From assembly GCA_944472135.2 (NCBI GenBank), contig OX235270.1, positions 50,096,352 through 50,160,351 on the forward strand: a stretch of 64,000 nt of DNA. Direction: 5' to 3'. The stretch comes from Trichobilharzia regenti (Eukaryota > Platyhelminthes > Trematoda > Strigeidida > Schistosomatidae). Made by a program: the position numbers and the translations under genes. This document shows, one piece after another, positions 1-11,138 of this stretch; position 1 is the first letter of the stretch, and every line of letters starts with the position of its first letter. The notes beneath the pieces are model-generated. The model saw only the letters and a list, made by a program, of their open reading frames with translations, made no database searches and was not told the origin of the DNA.

Positions 1-2970
1 GTAAAAAATATTTCGGGTCCGAAACAGGTAACTGTGTGGATGAATGAAAGTCAAAATGGATTGCTATCAATTGTGAAGAATGAATAATAGTCAATTTAGC
101 GCAGATTATGCTTCCTTATGATTATCAGCAGATAACTTGAGCATCATGAGTAGGTGTTATCTGCAAGAGACCGTTTAAGGCCAATAAAATCAAATCACTT
201 GAGTGTTATCAATTAATTTGAAGAGTATCATGCATGGTTGAGAGAATACTTCTAATGCATCTACTAATAACTGAACGTCTACAGTCAGTCATGCAAAGCA
301 TATATGTGACTATATTGGCTAGCCCATGTATTTTCGCTTATAGGAAGAGATGAACAGACAGAATATGTAAAAGATAATAATGTAGGTTTTGTGTGAAAGG
401 TAGTAGGCAAGGTAACTATACTCATAAAAGTGCCTTATTCGTTTAATCTCACTACTTCCCCTTGGTATTTATCCTGGAAACTGATCTCTCCCAACACAGG
501 TTTCTTTTCTACTAAATAAAGATAACAGTAGTGCTTTAAAATAATGTCACTTCTTTCTGTTTATAAAATGCAGCCACTAATGGTTTCTCTCCAAATTACT
601 GTCTTATAACGATCAGGAACTTATTCGACCTTATTGATTGCCATAAATCCGGGTATCCCCACTGAATCGCAGTGATTCTTTGAAAGTTAAATGTATACAG
701 TAAATTAAGTGAATATAGTCAAGAAGCGAGAAAAGCTTTTCTGTCTTTAAAAATGAGCGTAGACACAATACAAGTTGAATAATGGTTTTATATTGTACTA
801 TTTAGTTGATTGCTAGCAAGCATTCTTTGATAATTCATTCAGTTTACCTTTGGAAGTCCATTGGATTGCTACGGAAGATATAAGTAAACTTCTACGAAAA
901 TACTAGACACGTCACACTAAGTACTAGTGTCCAATCAAAATAAGTAACCTCGTGTTATTTTCCCTTCCTTAGGCTTCAGTATTAAAATGTGAAAACCGTG
1001 ATGTTGCACCATAAAATGAATTTCAGTCATTCCTCTTATTCATTTTCTAACACTTCAGTTATCGCACCCAGATCCTTTTAGATCTCACTTTGTTTTCGTC
1101 TAAGTACACAACTCTTTGGCTTCATATTCACTCATTTTTGTACTGAAAGCCAACCATTCACTGTACTGCATAACCTCAATCTTTTTATTCCAACTCACAA
1201 AGTATCTTACCAGCGAAATCGACACAAATTTGTCGCAAGAGGATGTCAGACAAAAAACCGGAAAATTCAAGACGTACTGGATATTAGGTTAGTCTTATTA
1301 CTGAAATATCTCACCAGTGCTGGATTAAAAGTCGGATATGTAACGACTGAGCTATGGAGTTCGTCTGCCGACCCAGAATATGACCCACTGCTTAAGTCTC
1401 GAAAACAATAAAAGCTCCACAGACCAGAAGACTTCAAATTCAAACATGCTTTTTGATATTCATATGCCTCCTTTTGTATTTTATCCTGGTCTGAATATAT
1501 AACTCAATGCAAAATTGTCACTAAATGAATTTGCAATAACGTTGTCTTTACGTAGTCCTTTATTTACAACTCATAATAATTGCAATGTGTCAGCTGATCT
1601 GGATGTACAGAGTCCAGGTGTTTCGATTTCTTCAATGAGATTGGATTTTGTACCAGTCTTCTAGATACGAGAAAGTTATTCGCTAAGATAACGAAGTAAG
1701 ACACCGAATTCGCTCATCACTTAAAAAACCACTATTTACTGAGATGCCCTTATATATCCCTCAGCAGATAAGTCCAAAGTAAAGTAAAACCACCCCCTTG
1801 GATTCCTCTTCTAGCGACTGACAGATATGCTGCGAGTGAGTAACTAAACATAGACATGAGGGGCCTGTGTACCTATAGAAGCTTAATAGCAGAAAATGAA
1901 GCTGGTTGTCTTGGGAAACCTATTGAGAGGATGTGTAATATCTTCATACGGAAGTCTGTGTGTGGGTGGTGTAGCGATTTCATGGGAGGACATCCTCTAT
2001 CAGTAGGCACTGGAGTTAGGGACTCCGATAAACAGACAAGAAAAAAACATTGCATAAAATTAGGGGTTCGTTGTAAATGCAAGTTCACTGGTTTTGACAG
2101 TAATGCTGATTAATCTTCTGCGATATGAATTACTAACCTGAAACTAAGATTCAAAATCTCATCTGTCAGCGAGTTTATGGAATGTTTCCATATTGCTACC
2201 ATTCATCAGAAGCAGATAGTAAAGTTGGTTGACCTGGAGACATTGTTCATATAATGGGAGATAGCTGCACACAACTGTTCATGGGGAGGTGCTTTCTGAT
2301 CTCAACAGCCCAGTATGTTCACGAAATGATGGTGAGGGATTGATGAAAATCCCAATAATCCGTACTCTTCTACAGCTCCTTTTAGTATAGAAATTCAACT
2401 GGGAATACAGACTTTGTGTTGATTTCCGAGGGCTAAAAGCTCCACGCGACTGAAACCATGTGCTACACCCAGTGGGATAGAAACACAAAGTCACCAACAG
2501 AAAGTTGGTTTGTTCAACTTTTTTGTTATCTGATCACGTTATTGGCGTATGCTAATAGGAGAAAATGGTTACGGTGAAAAGATGTCCACAGAAACTTAGG
2601 TTTGAGGCGTTTGTCTTTTTTTATGCTTCCTACATTACTGCGCAGTGATCTTCGTTTCTCCTCTTTCAAACCTAATTCTTTGATGTAGTACTGAAGATTC
2701 TTGAAAATGCTACCAATATACTAGATACAAATTCTCGCAAGTATACCACACCTCAGCGTTACTTGATTTTGTGATAGGATGAATGATCGGAAATTAAGAC
2801 AGAATATTAAAGCGTTGATAAAAATGTCAGTGATATTACCGACTGAAGTATTGCACTGTAAAATGAAGGTGATAAGTAGTCTAAATTAGGTAACTTTCTG
2901 ATTTCACCGATTATAGAATGTCAGTTTCTTTTCAGTGTTTCATGAAGACATTAATGTAGATAAAAATAAA
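1..2970. other. Mostly featureless AT-rich DNA
   Basis: I recognise no gene here. An 85-codon plus-strand ORF at 1856-2113 and a 72-codon minus-strand ORF at 2279-2497 lie in a slightly more GC-rich patch (about 1850-2500), but neither shows a family motif. The patch could be an eroded mobile element. A short stretch near 910-945 resembles the flank of the SINE-like repeat seen at 8.6 and 52.2 kb. Confidence 0.5.
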
Positions 2971-2989
2971 TAGTTCTGAATTCAGAGTG

Positions 2990-3070
2990 GATTTTGTCAC
3001 GAGCCAACATTAGTTAGAGAGTTATTTCAAATCAGGGTACACTGTAGAATTATTTCGTGCTAGTCTGAAG
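2990..3070 (-). repeat. Degenerate hammerhead-SINE fragment
   Basis: Read on the minus strand, this resembles the 3' half of the ribozyme SINE at 7341-7570: the gagccaacattagttagaga segment and a decayed match to the stem II and GAAA region. The tRNA-like head is not recognisable. Decay is heavy, so this is a weak call. Confidence 0.35.
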
Positions 3071-3462
3071 CATTTTAACATTGTGTATTCACGATCTCAC
3101 TGTACTTGACCTATGGCGTGGATCTGAATTCGCGCCGAGGAAGAGTCCCGCAGTAATTATAGGGTTGTAGGAGTTCTGCAGTTGATTTTAGTTTTTAGTG
3201 AATCCCACCATGAAACTGAATACAAAGAAAATAGCCTTCAGATGATATCATCGGGCTCCGGTAACCTACTTACAAACTGAGCACAAAAATAAACAGTTAC
3301 TCACAGTTCATACCATATATAGCACACATATATGGAGAAATCAGTTTAGTAAGCAAGTTTTTTCACACTTGTGTACAAATTCTAAGCGTGGTTTTTAAAA
3401 AATAAGGTAAAATACACTTTATACTCATGGAGTTATCAATTAAAGATAATATAAATGAATGT

Positions 3463-3663
3463 GCGTCGGTGGCACAGTGGTTAGGACTATCGCCGACCAT
3501 GCACATGGTCCTGGGTTCGATCCTCTGTCGACGCACACCTGATATCTCTGGTCGGCCTGCGAAATTTGGACTACCTATATCACATGCTGAAAATTCCATA
3601 CCTGTACCCAAAATACCGTGTGGAATCAAGCTGTAATCAAAAAGAATAAAAAATAAATAAAAG
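3463..3663 (+). mobile_element. tRNA-derived SINE with A-rich tail
   Basis: The head is tRNA-like. An acceptor-type arm GCGTCGG (3463-3469) is matched by CGACGC near 3529-3534. There is an A-box-like tggcacagtgg at 3470-3480 and a B-box-like ggttcgatcct at 3514-3524. A body of about 110 bp follows, ending in an A-rich tail. Copies at 33261-33456 (+) and 34588-34774 (-) share head and body, so this is a dispersed Pol III-type SINE and not a functional tRNA gene. ORFs reading through it on both strands are by-products of the repeat. Confidence 0.8.
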
Positions 3664-5062
3664 GAGTGATGATAAGACAACTTATAAACTTTTATGTAAT
3701 AGCTATCAGGGAGCGTACTGCAGCAATAAACATTCATAAACTAAAAACTCATCTGTCTTCAAAAACATAATTCATCGTCTTATTAACCTACACTAGTAAT
3801 GCTTAGCCTACCAACTTATTATTCTTTCGTTACCATCCCTGTTAACTTTAACTTTACCGTTTTAATTATTCATATATTGCATTAGTTTTGGGTAAATTTG
3901 CTTATCACATGGATGTATGATCAGACCTTTCAAACTGTACGACACAAATATATCACATTTTTCAGATGGATTTCTCTTCTTTATAACATTATATGAAACT
4001 ACTTTATAAGATGAAGACGAATGCTTAAGATGCGCTTATATACTAAAGCATCCATATATCTGCCAACCCCAGTTTAGTTGTTCTATGTGACCCAAGACTT
4101 GTACGAAGCCAATCAGAACAATGGATTTATCGTTAAAAATATGACATATACCTCGGGATCAGAAGTATAGCTAGCTGGAGTGTATGCACGAAAAGCTGCG
4201 TGTAACACAACAGTGTATCAGATGGTATAGATGCTTGACTGCATACCTTTAATTAACCCGTCACTCTAAATAGTGAAGATCAGAAACAAGTGTTGAATGA
4301 TGGTAGCTGTAAGCCAATTATTTTAGAGTATTTTTCTCATCACCTCTGCAGATAAACGAACAGACGATATATTATGAAAAGAAAGTCAGAAATATACACA
4401 GGCATAAATAGTTTGTAGTTTCCTAGTATGTCATTTATGTATTTCATTTCCATTAAATTGGTCTATGCAATCTAGTATTCCTTTAGTTAAGTCGTAGCCT
4501 AATAAGATAAGTGGTGATTTCAACGCTGCTGGATTACAGTCCAAATAATGGTAGGAAGTTCAGTTTCCTCAAGCCAGCAAGCATGAAATCCTCCTAAATA
4601 GCTAATGCCTACATTTTATTTGACCAGAAATAAATTTTCACAATACTATCTTGGAAACCCGAAAGCTACAGTAACATTAAACAATAATCTTCTGTTCTTT
4701 ATCTTTGTCACAGGTGCCGCAATAAATTGAAGAAAGTAACTTAACTGAAGTGGTTAAGTATTGATTAATTCTAAATCCATAAGCGAAAAATACTGAGAAA
4801 TGACTTATACTAAGTAGTGAAAGAAATATAGCTGATTGTGATATCAATTTAAATGGTACAGCAAATGAATATTATTCATAATTTTCTGACTAACTAGCTT
4901 GATTATACTACTTCACTTTCTTCTGACAGCATCTACACTGATACTAGTATACATACACAGTACAGAAATAAAATGAGATTCAGCTTCACTACTGTCACTC
5001 CTTAAACGGGCAAGCTTTCCCTGCTTCTAATTGTTTAAATGGTATAATATTTTCAATAAATT

Positions 5063-5290
5063 GGTTGTGCTATGTCATGAATTGCAGAAGTTAGAATTCT
5101 TAGGCGATTGGATTGGGTCTCTGTGGCTTGATGGTCAACGAGCTCGCTAGCCTTGCAATCAGAAGGTCCTTGGTTTGAACTCCAGTGGGTGCTCTCTTGT
5201 GAAGGGTCCCAAACTAGGACGAAACAGCTGTCCAGTACTCTCAGGTTTTCCGACGGTTCTCTAACTGATGTCAGCTCATGATGCCAACTA
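5063..5290 (+). mobile_element. Hammerhead-bearing tRNA SINE (Sm-alpha type), copy 1
   Basis: It starts with the same motif as the copy at 7341. The A-box-like tggcttgatgg is at 5123-5133 and the B-box-like ggtttgaactcc at 5172-5183. The hammerhead module lies about 5195-5250. Stem II and the GAAA box are kept (gtcc, loop, ggac, gaaac), but the catalytic CTGANGA box reads GTGAAGG, so this ribozyme is probably dead. The Sm-alpha SINE-like family of schistosomes is the known relative. Confidence 0.8.
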
Positions 5291-6034
5291 ATTTTTACCA
5301 TTATTTGCGTGCTTAGTGCATCCTGTATTGAAGTTTGCGTTAATGACGAATACATTCCTCTTCACAAATATCTACTGCACACGGAAACAATTTGATCACT
5401 ATGAAAATACTAGGAAATTAAGTAGAACATTACAAGTTTATTATTTAGGACTTAAGACGGTCATTTTAAACCAGTTTTATTTTTTGAAGTTAGAAAATGA
5501 AATCAGTTAATTTTATTTCGCATGTATTGTTCTACTTCGAGGTCTGACCTGCAGTATTTGATACAGTTTTTGCTAAATTTCAGAAATGGACACATTGTAC
5601 ATAACCTTTGTTTAATCAACTTCTCTATCAAAATTATGTAACTTTGGTCGTTTTAGTGGTCTGGATCATGAAAAGAAGGAGGTAGTTCCAAAATGCGCTG
5701 CTGCTGAATGACAAAAGTCTAGCTCTTTCCTTCATATGAACTTCAGTGTCGGTTTTTTGTTATGGATAAAGTATTTCGACCGACATTTTTGTTCTGCTTC
5801 TCAGTCATGGTTTGCTGTAGCGTGGTTGATTCCTAGTTTTCTGTACAGTCTACCATAGAATACGGGCGGCCAGCGAACTTAGTTCAAGTCAAAACGAGAT
5901 GTCAGTAGTTTGGAATCTGCTAGTGACCTGTGCCCATCTACTCATCAGTAAGTTATGGTCAGGAAGGTCGTCAATACACAACGTTGAAATGCTCTAGAAT
6001 AAGATGAAATAATTCTACAGTGTTAGGTGAAATT

Positions 6035-6640
6035 CGCTGTGCCAGACAACTTTGTCCCGGGTGAATCATTCACATTGTGGGAGGAGCAGTGGCAACGGTA
6101 AGTGCAACAGTTCGAAGAGGACCAAAGAGTTAGTGCTGTTATACGCTCGTTTTCGTTACTTAATTCGAAACGTCTCGAGATGACTGGCGTTAACATTTCA
6201 GATATGGCCGATGTGGAAGCATTGCTTACGTGGATGTGTTGAGCATCAGACCAACTTTCACGCTTGCACTCAACGCTGTGGAGAAAGTGATGAGAGATAT
6301 TTATGGATTTTACAAGCACTGGTCACTCTGATCTTTGATGGATCATCTTCAGAAACCATCAGTTTACATATTATACAACAGTATTAAGAGGAACTGCTTC
6401 GAGACGATGTGAGACAGAAGGTCACCGAGAGTAGTCCCACAAAACGAACAGAGGCGCTACAGATTGTGTAGGCGAAAGGGTCGCCTCTATAGCTCCGTAG
6501 GAATCAGCCGATGGAACAGTTGTGTATGATTTCACTGCGGAGAAAACTAACGCTATTTTTTCAACACATCAAGAGAGCCCCCACATTCGAGAGTGTTGAT
6601 TGCGACAGTTCTCAACACCTACTAACAACTCATAACGTCT
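6035..6640 (+). pseudogene. Ty3/gypsy-like gag relic
   Basis: The plus-strand frame from about 6042 reads like the start of a gypsy-class gag: a FVPGESFTLWEEQ segment, then a helical FEEDQRVSAVI segment. Later, in another frame, LLRDDVRQKVTE resembles the end of the capsid-like domain. Stops and shifts are frequent. No protease or RT follows, because the region runs into an RTE fragment on the other strand. Similarity is judged by eye, so the family assignment is tentative. Confidence 0.45.
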
Positions 6641-7080
6641 CCCAGGACAACCAAGACTGGCGGCGAGCGTAGCATTGGATAATTGGGACCCGTCTTACTT
6701 CCTTTTGAGCTGAATCTTGCTGTCATGATCCTGGATGAGATTGGTTCCCACTGCATTAGGGCTTTGGCTACCGCTGGTGATATCATTGTAGCCACTCCCT
6801 CAGTGTGCTCGTGGTTGTTGTCTGGGTGACCAGACTGGAGCAGATTACTAATTCATCAGTTGACGATTTCAACGGACCACATTCATTCCACCTGCTTTTG
6901 CAGAGTCTTAGCGCTTTCGTGCAATAATTTCTCATTTCTTTGGCTATCTGGGCAGCGTTCTCAGTCTCGTAAATTGTACGGACATTCCACGACTCCATTC
7001 TTATTCTCGCTTTAATAGAGAGAAAAGACATCGTCTGACTAGCTTCGCAAAGGCTTTCACCAGCCCGCGTCATTTCGCCT
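6620..7080 (-). pseudogene. RTE-clade LINE: N-terminal endonuclease relic
   Basis: The minus strand encodes the beginning of an RTE-type APE endonuclease: ESWNVRTIYET, then AQIAKEMRNY and SRWNECG, continuing after a shift to GVATMISPAVAKAL, WEPISSRIMTA and VIQCYA-like segments. This matches the WNVRT start and the SRI.TA...IQCYAPT region of RTE endonucleases. No RT follows; the copy is interrupted by or joined to the gag-like relic. It is probably the same family as the RTE pieces at 39.1 and 56.7 kb. Confidence 0.7.
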
Positions 7081-7111
7081 CTCCGACTCCAGCGAAGAAT
7101 AAGTTTGTTTT

Positions 7112-7260
7112 CAGGATTTCATCATGAGCTGACATTAGTTAGAGAACCATTGGAAAACCTGGGAGTACTGGACAGCTGTTTCGTCCTAGTTTGGGACTCT
7201 TCAGCAGCACGCACCCACCGGGATTCGAACCCAGGACCTTCCGGTTACAAGGCGAGCTCG
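7112..7260 (-). mobile_element. Hammerhead SINE copy 2, 5'-truncated
   Basis: This is the 3' part of the ribozyme SINE in reverse orientation. It contains the B box (ggattcgaacc at 7220-7230 as seen on plus) and an intact-looking hammerhead, but is cut off inside the tRNA-like head after the gcgagctcg motif. It lies head-to-head with the full copy at 7341-7570, with about 80 bp between. Confidence 0.85.
7155..7215 (-). ncRNA. Hammerhead ribozyme, intact core
   Basis: Read on minus, the order is CUGAAGA (fits CUGANGA), stem II GUCC/GGAC with a 7-nt loop, GAAA, a palindromic ACAGCUGU stem III, then C17. Predicted cleavage is 3' of the base at 7171. Helix I pairs GUGCUG with CAGUAC, including one G-U pair. 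A palindromic short stem III is typical of hammerheads that work as dimers. Confidence 0.75.
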
Positions 7261-7340
7261 AGAATTATATTTCTTTACGCACAATGCACGTGCACTAGGC
7301 TAAACAATATTGTTCCATTATTTGAACTAATTTGAACCGC

Positions 7341-7572
7341 GGTCGCGCTATGTCGTGAATTGGCAGAAGTTAGAATTCAAGGACCATTGGATCGGGTTCC
7401 AGTGGCTTAATGGTATACGAGCTCGCCTTGTAACCGGAAGGTCCTGGGTTCGAATCCCGGTGGGTGCGTACTGCTGAAGAGTCCCAAACTAGGACGAAAC
7501 AGCTGTCCAGTACTCCCAGGTTTTCCAATGGTTCTCTAACTAATGTCAGCTCATGATGAAATCCTGAAATCA
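7341..7572 (+). mobile_element. Hammerhead SINE copy 3, full length
   Basis: This is the best-preserved copy in the window. Pol III elements are present: A-box-like tggcttaatgg at 7403-7413 and a consensus B box ggttcgaatcc at 7447-7457. The hammerhead follows directly, then a 3' tail ending near the atgatgaaatcctg motif. It matches the general plan of schistosome Sm-alpha: a short Pol III element with a self-cleaving hammerhead, presumably mobilised in trans by a LINE. Confidence 0.88.
7460..7520 (+). ncRNA. Hammerhead ribozyme, complete core
   Basis: Every core element is present. CUGAAGA is at 7474-7480. Stem II GUCC (7481-7484) pairs with GGAC (7492-7495). GAAA is at 7496-7499. Palindromic stem III ACAGCUGU is at 7499-7506 and C17 at 7507, so cleavage is predicted between 7507 and 7508. 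Helix I pairs GUACUG (7468-7473) with CAGUAC (7508-7513) perfectly, and a GGG/CCC extension lies beyond an internal loop. Position 7 is A where Sm-alpha usually has U; that position is variable in the family. Confidence 0.85.
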
Positions 7573-7879
7573 ATCAAATCCCTACAAACCAACACTTGAA
7601 TAAGTTTGTTGTTTGACGTCTTTTGTATTTTTAATGTATTTTCTGTGTGTTGAAGTTTCCCTAGCAGTTTGATAGCTGTTTTGGTGTAGGACTGCTAGCA
7701 GCATGGCCCTCTCTCTTTACAGGAGCTTGGGCCTGGCTAGAAAACTAGCGAGATAGTTAACTAAACGAGGTTCCTTTGCACACACATATCAGGTTTTTAT
7801 TTAATAATCTCTATAACTCCAGCTACAGCGAACTAATATAATCGTGTGCCCTAAAGCATATTGTTTGTTACTTGATATA

Positions 7880-8390
7880 TAACTGTATATGACTCATCTA
7901 TTTAGATGTTATGTTTACTATCTACTAGATGAGACAAAATGGAACTATTTATTGACTTAGTCACACTTTTTCCAAACCAAACAGGAACATGTTCACGAGC
8001 GCGTAAAGATGAATTCCTCTGAGTTCGACCTATGTAACTAGCTCCACATAAGTAGTTGAACTTGTATACACACAGTGATGTGGCCATCTTAGGTCATTTG
8101 TTTTTAGTGCACTGTTTCAGTAACGGTCCGGCTGAGAAACTGAAGTGCAGCTATGCAGCATTGAAAGTTCTTTCAAGTGAACTGATCAACCTACGGCTTA
8201 ATGTGTTACTCTACATATCCCCTTTGAACTGTACTCGTAAATAAAACTGTTTCCCTATTCACCGTGTCACGCTTATTTTATCAGTTTTTTCGGAAATATA
8301 CTTGTTCACAAAATTGGTAAGATAACCATTGTGTAGGTATAAGTGCAAAACTATGGCCACTGTATTTAAGTATAACTCCATTAGAGTTAA
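7880..8390 (-). pseudogene. Penelope-like element: C-terminal GIY-YIG part
   Basis: On minus, after a stretch with GYLTNFVNKY, comes a decayed linker and then LCVYKFNYLCGASYIGRTQ, the GIY-YIG endonuclease signature with its Cys motif. ILSHLVDSKH follows, as in the PLE at 45.7-47.6 kb. Several stops interrupt it. It continues the RT portion at 9095-10250, from which it is separated by a 704-bp insertion. Confidence 0.8.
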
Positions 8391-9094
8391 GATTTTATTT
8401 TCATAAATCACTGATGACGTTTCGAGCACAAATTATCGTTCATAATCATATCAAGTCACTTATTCACACAACATTTTCTTTCATTTATATACATGAGTAA
8501 AAGTGATTAGATATTTGAATAAAATCAATATAAGGTAAAGTACATTGGGAAATAATATTAGTGTTATTCGATAGTTGGAGGCAATCGGCAGGAAGCCTTG
8601 GACCTAGTTACTAGTGTCCAATCGAATATCAGTGTAATCAATAAAATACAATCAGATGGGAAATAAGATTGATTACTGAATCCTGGTTCATCGAGTCTAC
8701 ACCCAACACATGCAATAGAAGTGATTCAATGCAATTACCAGAGATATGGAAGATAATATTACCACCAGTCAAAAATCAGAGGAGGATAAGAAATAATCTT
8801 AAAATGTATTTAATTCACACTATAAGATTGTAACAAGTTACTTATTTTCACCATAGAAAAACATCTTATTTCCCATCTGATTGTATTTGATCAATAACAC
8901 TCAGATTATTATTTCTGAATGTACATTATTCTATATTGATTTTTATTCAAATATCTAATCAATTCTACTGATGTACATAAATGAAGGAAAAAGTTGTGTG
9001 AGTAACCTGATATGATTATGAGCAATAGTTTGTTCTCGAAACATCATCAGTTAATATTACTGCATGACACCGTGTGATTTATGAAAATAAAATC
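8391..9094. mobile_element. Foldback insertion with long inverted repeats inside a PLE
   Basis: Two arms (8391-8530 and about 8930-9094) are inverted copies; the outermost 20 or so bases match perfectly (gattttattttcataaatc and its complement). The arms carry the cgaaacrtc motif typical of PLE termini. The centre (8530-8930) contains a piece (8577-8640) also found at 52.44-52.49 kb. The element splits a PLE reading frame; flanking PLE sequence overlaps by roughly 45 nt on the two sides. No transposase is present. Confidence 0.6.
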
Positions 9095-10250
9095 ATATCC
9101 ATGATGGAGTAACGGTTTTGTAGCAGGGTATATCTTCAATACAGTCCTCATTAGATATGCGTCGATTTCTATAAATAAGACAACGAATCAAATTCTGTTT
9201 ATATCGTAGGGGAGTGAAGCTAGGGAAATGGATATATAGTCTATCCCATCTCTTTTTTGTAGATATTTCTCCATAACGTGCTGTCTTACCTTTTATTGAC
9301 AAGAACATCTAAAAATGAAATACTTCCATGATATTCTTCTCCGTAAGTGAATTCAATTGCCAGGTACACATTGTTAATGACCTGCATCAGCCGTTTTTTA
9401 TTGAAATTATTGCCACAAACGATGAATACGTCATCCACATTATGGCAATAATATTGAAGTTTTTTAACACCTCTCTAAGACGATCATTTTGTAATTTAGC
9501 TAGGGAGATTTCAGCTAATAAAGGACCTAGAGGGGAACCCATAGCAATCCAATCTACCTGACGGTAAAACTACCTGTTCAATCAAACATGAACATTCATG
9601 GTACATTCTTTCATTTTCATAGATGTGATCTCAATATCTATTTTTATCTCTACAAATTGCTCGCATGCATAATCCATTGTTTCAGCCAAGGGTACATTGT
9701 TAAATAGTGACGTTATATCCAATGATAACATGACTTTTTCCATTATGTTCGCATCTTTAATGTTATCAGCAAAAGCGAAGACATTTTTTACACTATGTAT
9801 AAATAACTCTCTATGTAGCTGCTCAAGCAGATTTACCAGCCATTTAGTTGTTAAATGAAGAGGAAAATTCGACGTATCGACAATTGGACGTAGAGGAACC
9901 CCTGATTATGGATCTTCAGTAAACCATACAGACTAAGTGGAAGGTTAGATAGGATTGAATATAAAACTACCAATTAGCTTTTCATCTTTTAAACACTATC
10001 AAGTTTAAATAAACTGGAGTTCCATAGCTTCACTAGAATCTTTATTACTACCCAACTTTTAGAACTTGGAACGATCTTCCAGTAAAGCGTTCGTCTTTTC
10101 GATAAAGTTACATTTGTTCATGATGACTGTGCCCGAACTATTGCCAAGTTTAGTGTTTATGATACTGTAGTCTGACTTAAGCTTTTTGACGTATTCTCTA
10201 TGCTTTTGCGTTAATTTGCTTTTCATGTTGACCTTGGTATTTTGTTGTAT
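9095..10250 (-). pseudogene. Penelope-like element: RT part, decayed
   Basis: Minus-strand pieces keep the PLE RT order: FNNVPL (motif A region), VDWIAMGSPLGPL (motif B, about 9515-9550), CHNVDDVFI (motif C; the usual Y of YVDD is N, about 9420-9445), and PLRYKQNLIRCL in the 71-codon ORF at 9093-9308. Many frameshifts and stops. The catalytic Tyr is lost, so this copy cannot be active. Its C-terminus is the fragment at 7880-8390. Confidence 0.8.
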
Positions 10251-10259
10251 TTAAAGTAA

Positions 10260-11130
10260 GAATAACAATAAAGATAATAATTTAGTCGTTATAGTCATTC
10301 TTTATATCCTGTTTGTAAAATGACTAACTTATATGAAATCAATATATCTTTATTTTGTTCTCATTTCCATTTTCTATGCTTAACTGCTAAACTAGATATT
10401 TTGTGGCTTTTTTCAAAACTAAGGAAAAAAATCAATTTCAACCGGATGTCATCAGTTTATGACAATAATTTTCGAGGCAAGGTAAGAGAATGCAGATAAA
10501 CAATGTGAATCCTATTGATGTCTTTTATCTAGAGTGTAACAAATAAAACAAAATTTTTCTTTCGATCACAGTGTTTAGTCGTTTTTTAAACATACATTGA
10601 TATATAAATTATAATTATGACGATGCTACAGATGAAAGGAAACTATTAAAACAGATAATATATCTTCGTTTTTGTTACTAATACCGTCATTTTGTCCGCA
10701 TTAATAACACGGATATTTGTTTTTTTATAACATTGGAGATAACTAGTTGAATTTTCTGATTTCAGCATTCTTTGCAAGTGTATGTGTAACGTTTCAAGTG
10801 TAATAACTCATCATTTTACGATAATAACAAAGTTTATGTATTGTTCTGGTTTTCAGAAATATGCTATAATTATCAACTAAAGCAATCAGCACGAAAATAA
10901 ATAAGATAGTGTTACAGATTTGATGTTGAACAGTTAATGCATTAAACTATACAATAAGAGTCAGATTTTATGTAATAGTCATTTATCATAGTATTTCGCA
11001 ATGACCGAATCACAGGAAATCAAACAGCAACACTGAGAGGGACGCATTAGGAATTTTTTTGACAGAATTAATTGTAATTCATATAATAAATATTATGAAA
11101 CAGCAGTAAGCATTTAAACACTACAGTAAT
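10260..11130. other. No recognisable feature
   Basis: This is AT-rich DNA between a PLE relic and a gypsy relic. I looked for a gypsy LTR at this 3' side of the element ending near 11139 and could not define one. Confidence 0.4.
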
Positions 11131-11138
11131 AGAAATTG

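Noticed and set aside
1320..1390. tRNA-like stretch on minus (tagctcagtcgtt A-box-like)
   Set aside because: No matching acceptor arm or convincing B box.
3463..3535. Functional tRNA gene
   Set aside because: It is the head of a dispersed SINE with a body and A tail; same for 33261 and 34774.
3427..3636. ORFs with a VAQWLGLSPTMHMV-type peptide (also 33224-33442 and 34597-34794)
   Set aside because: Translation of the tRNA-derived SINE; no gene.
7105..7573. ORFs sharing a FHHELTLVREPLENLGVLDS-type peptide (also at 5053-5355)
   Set aside because: They are translations of the hammerhead SINE; the repeated peptide reflects repeated DNA and not a protein family.
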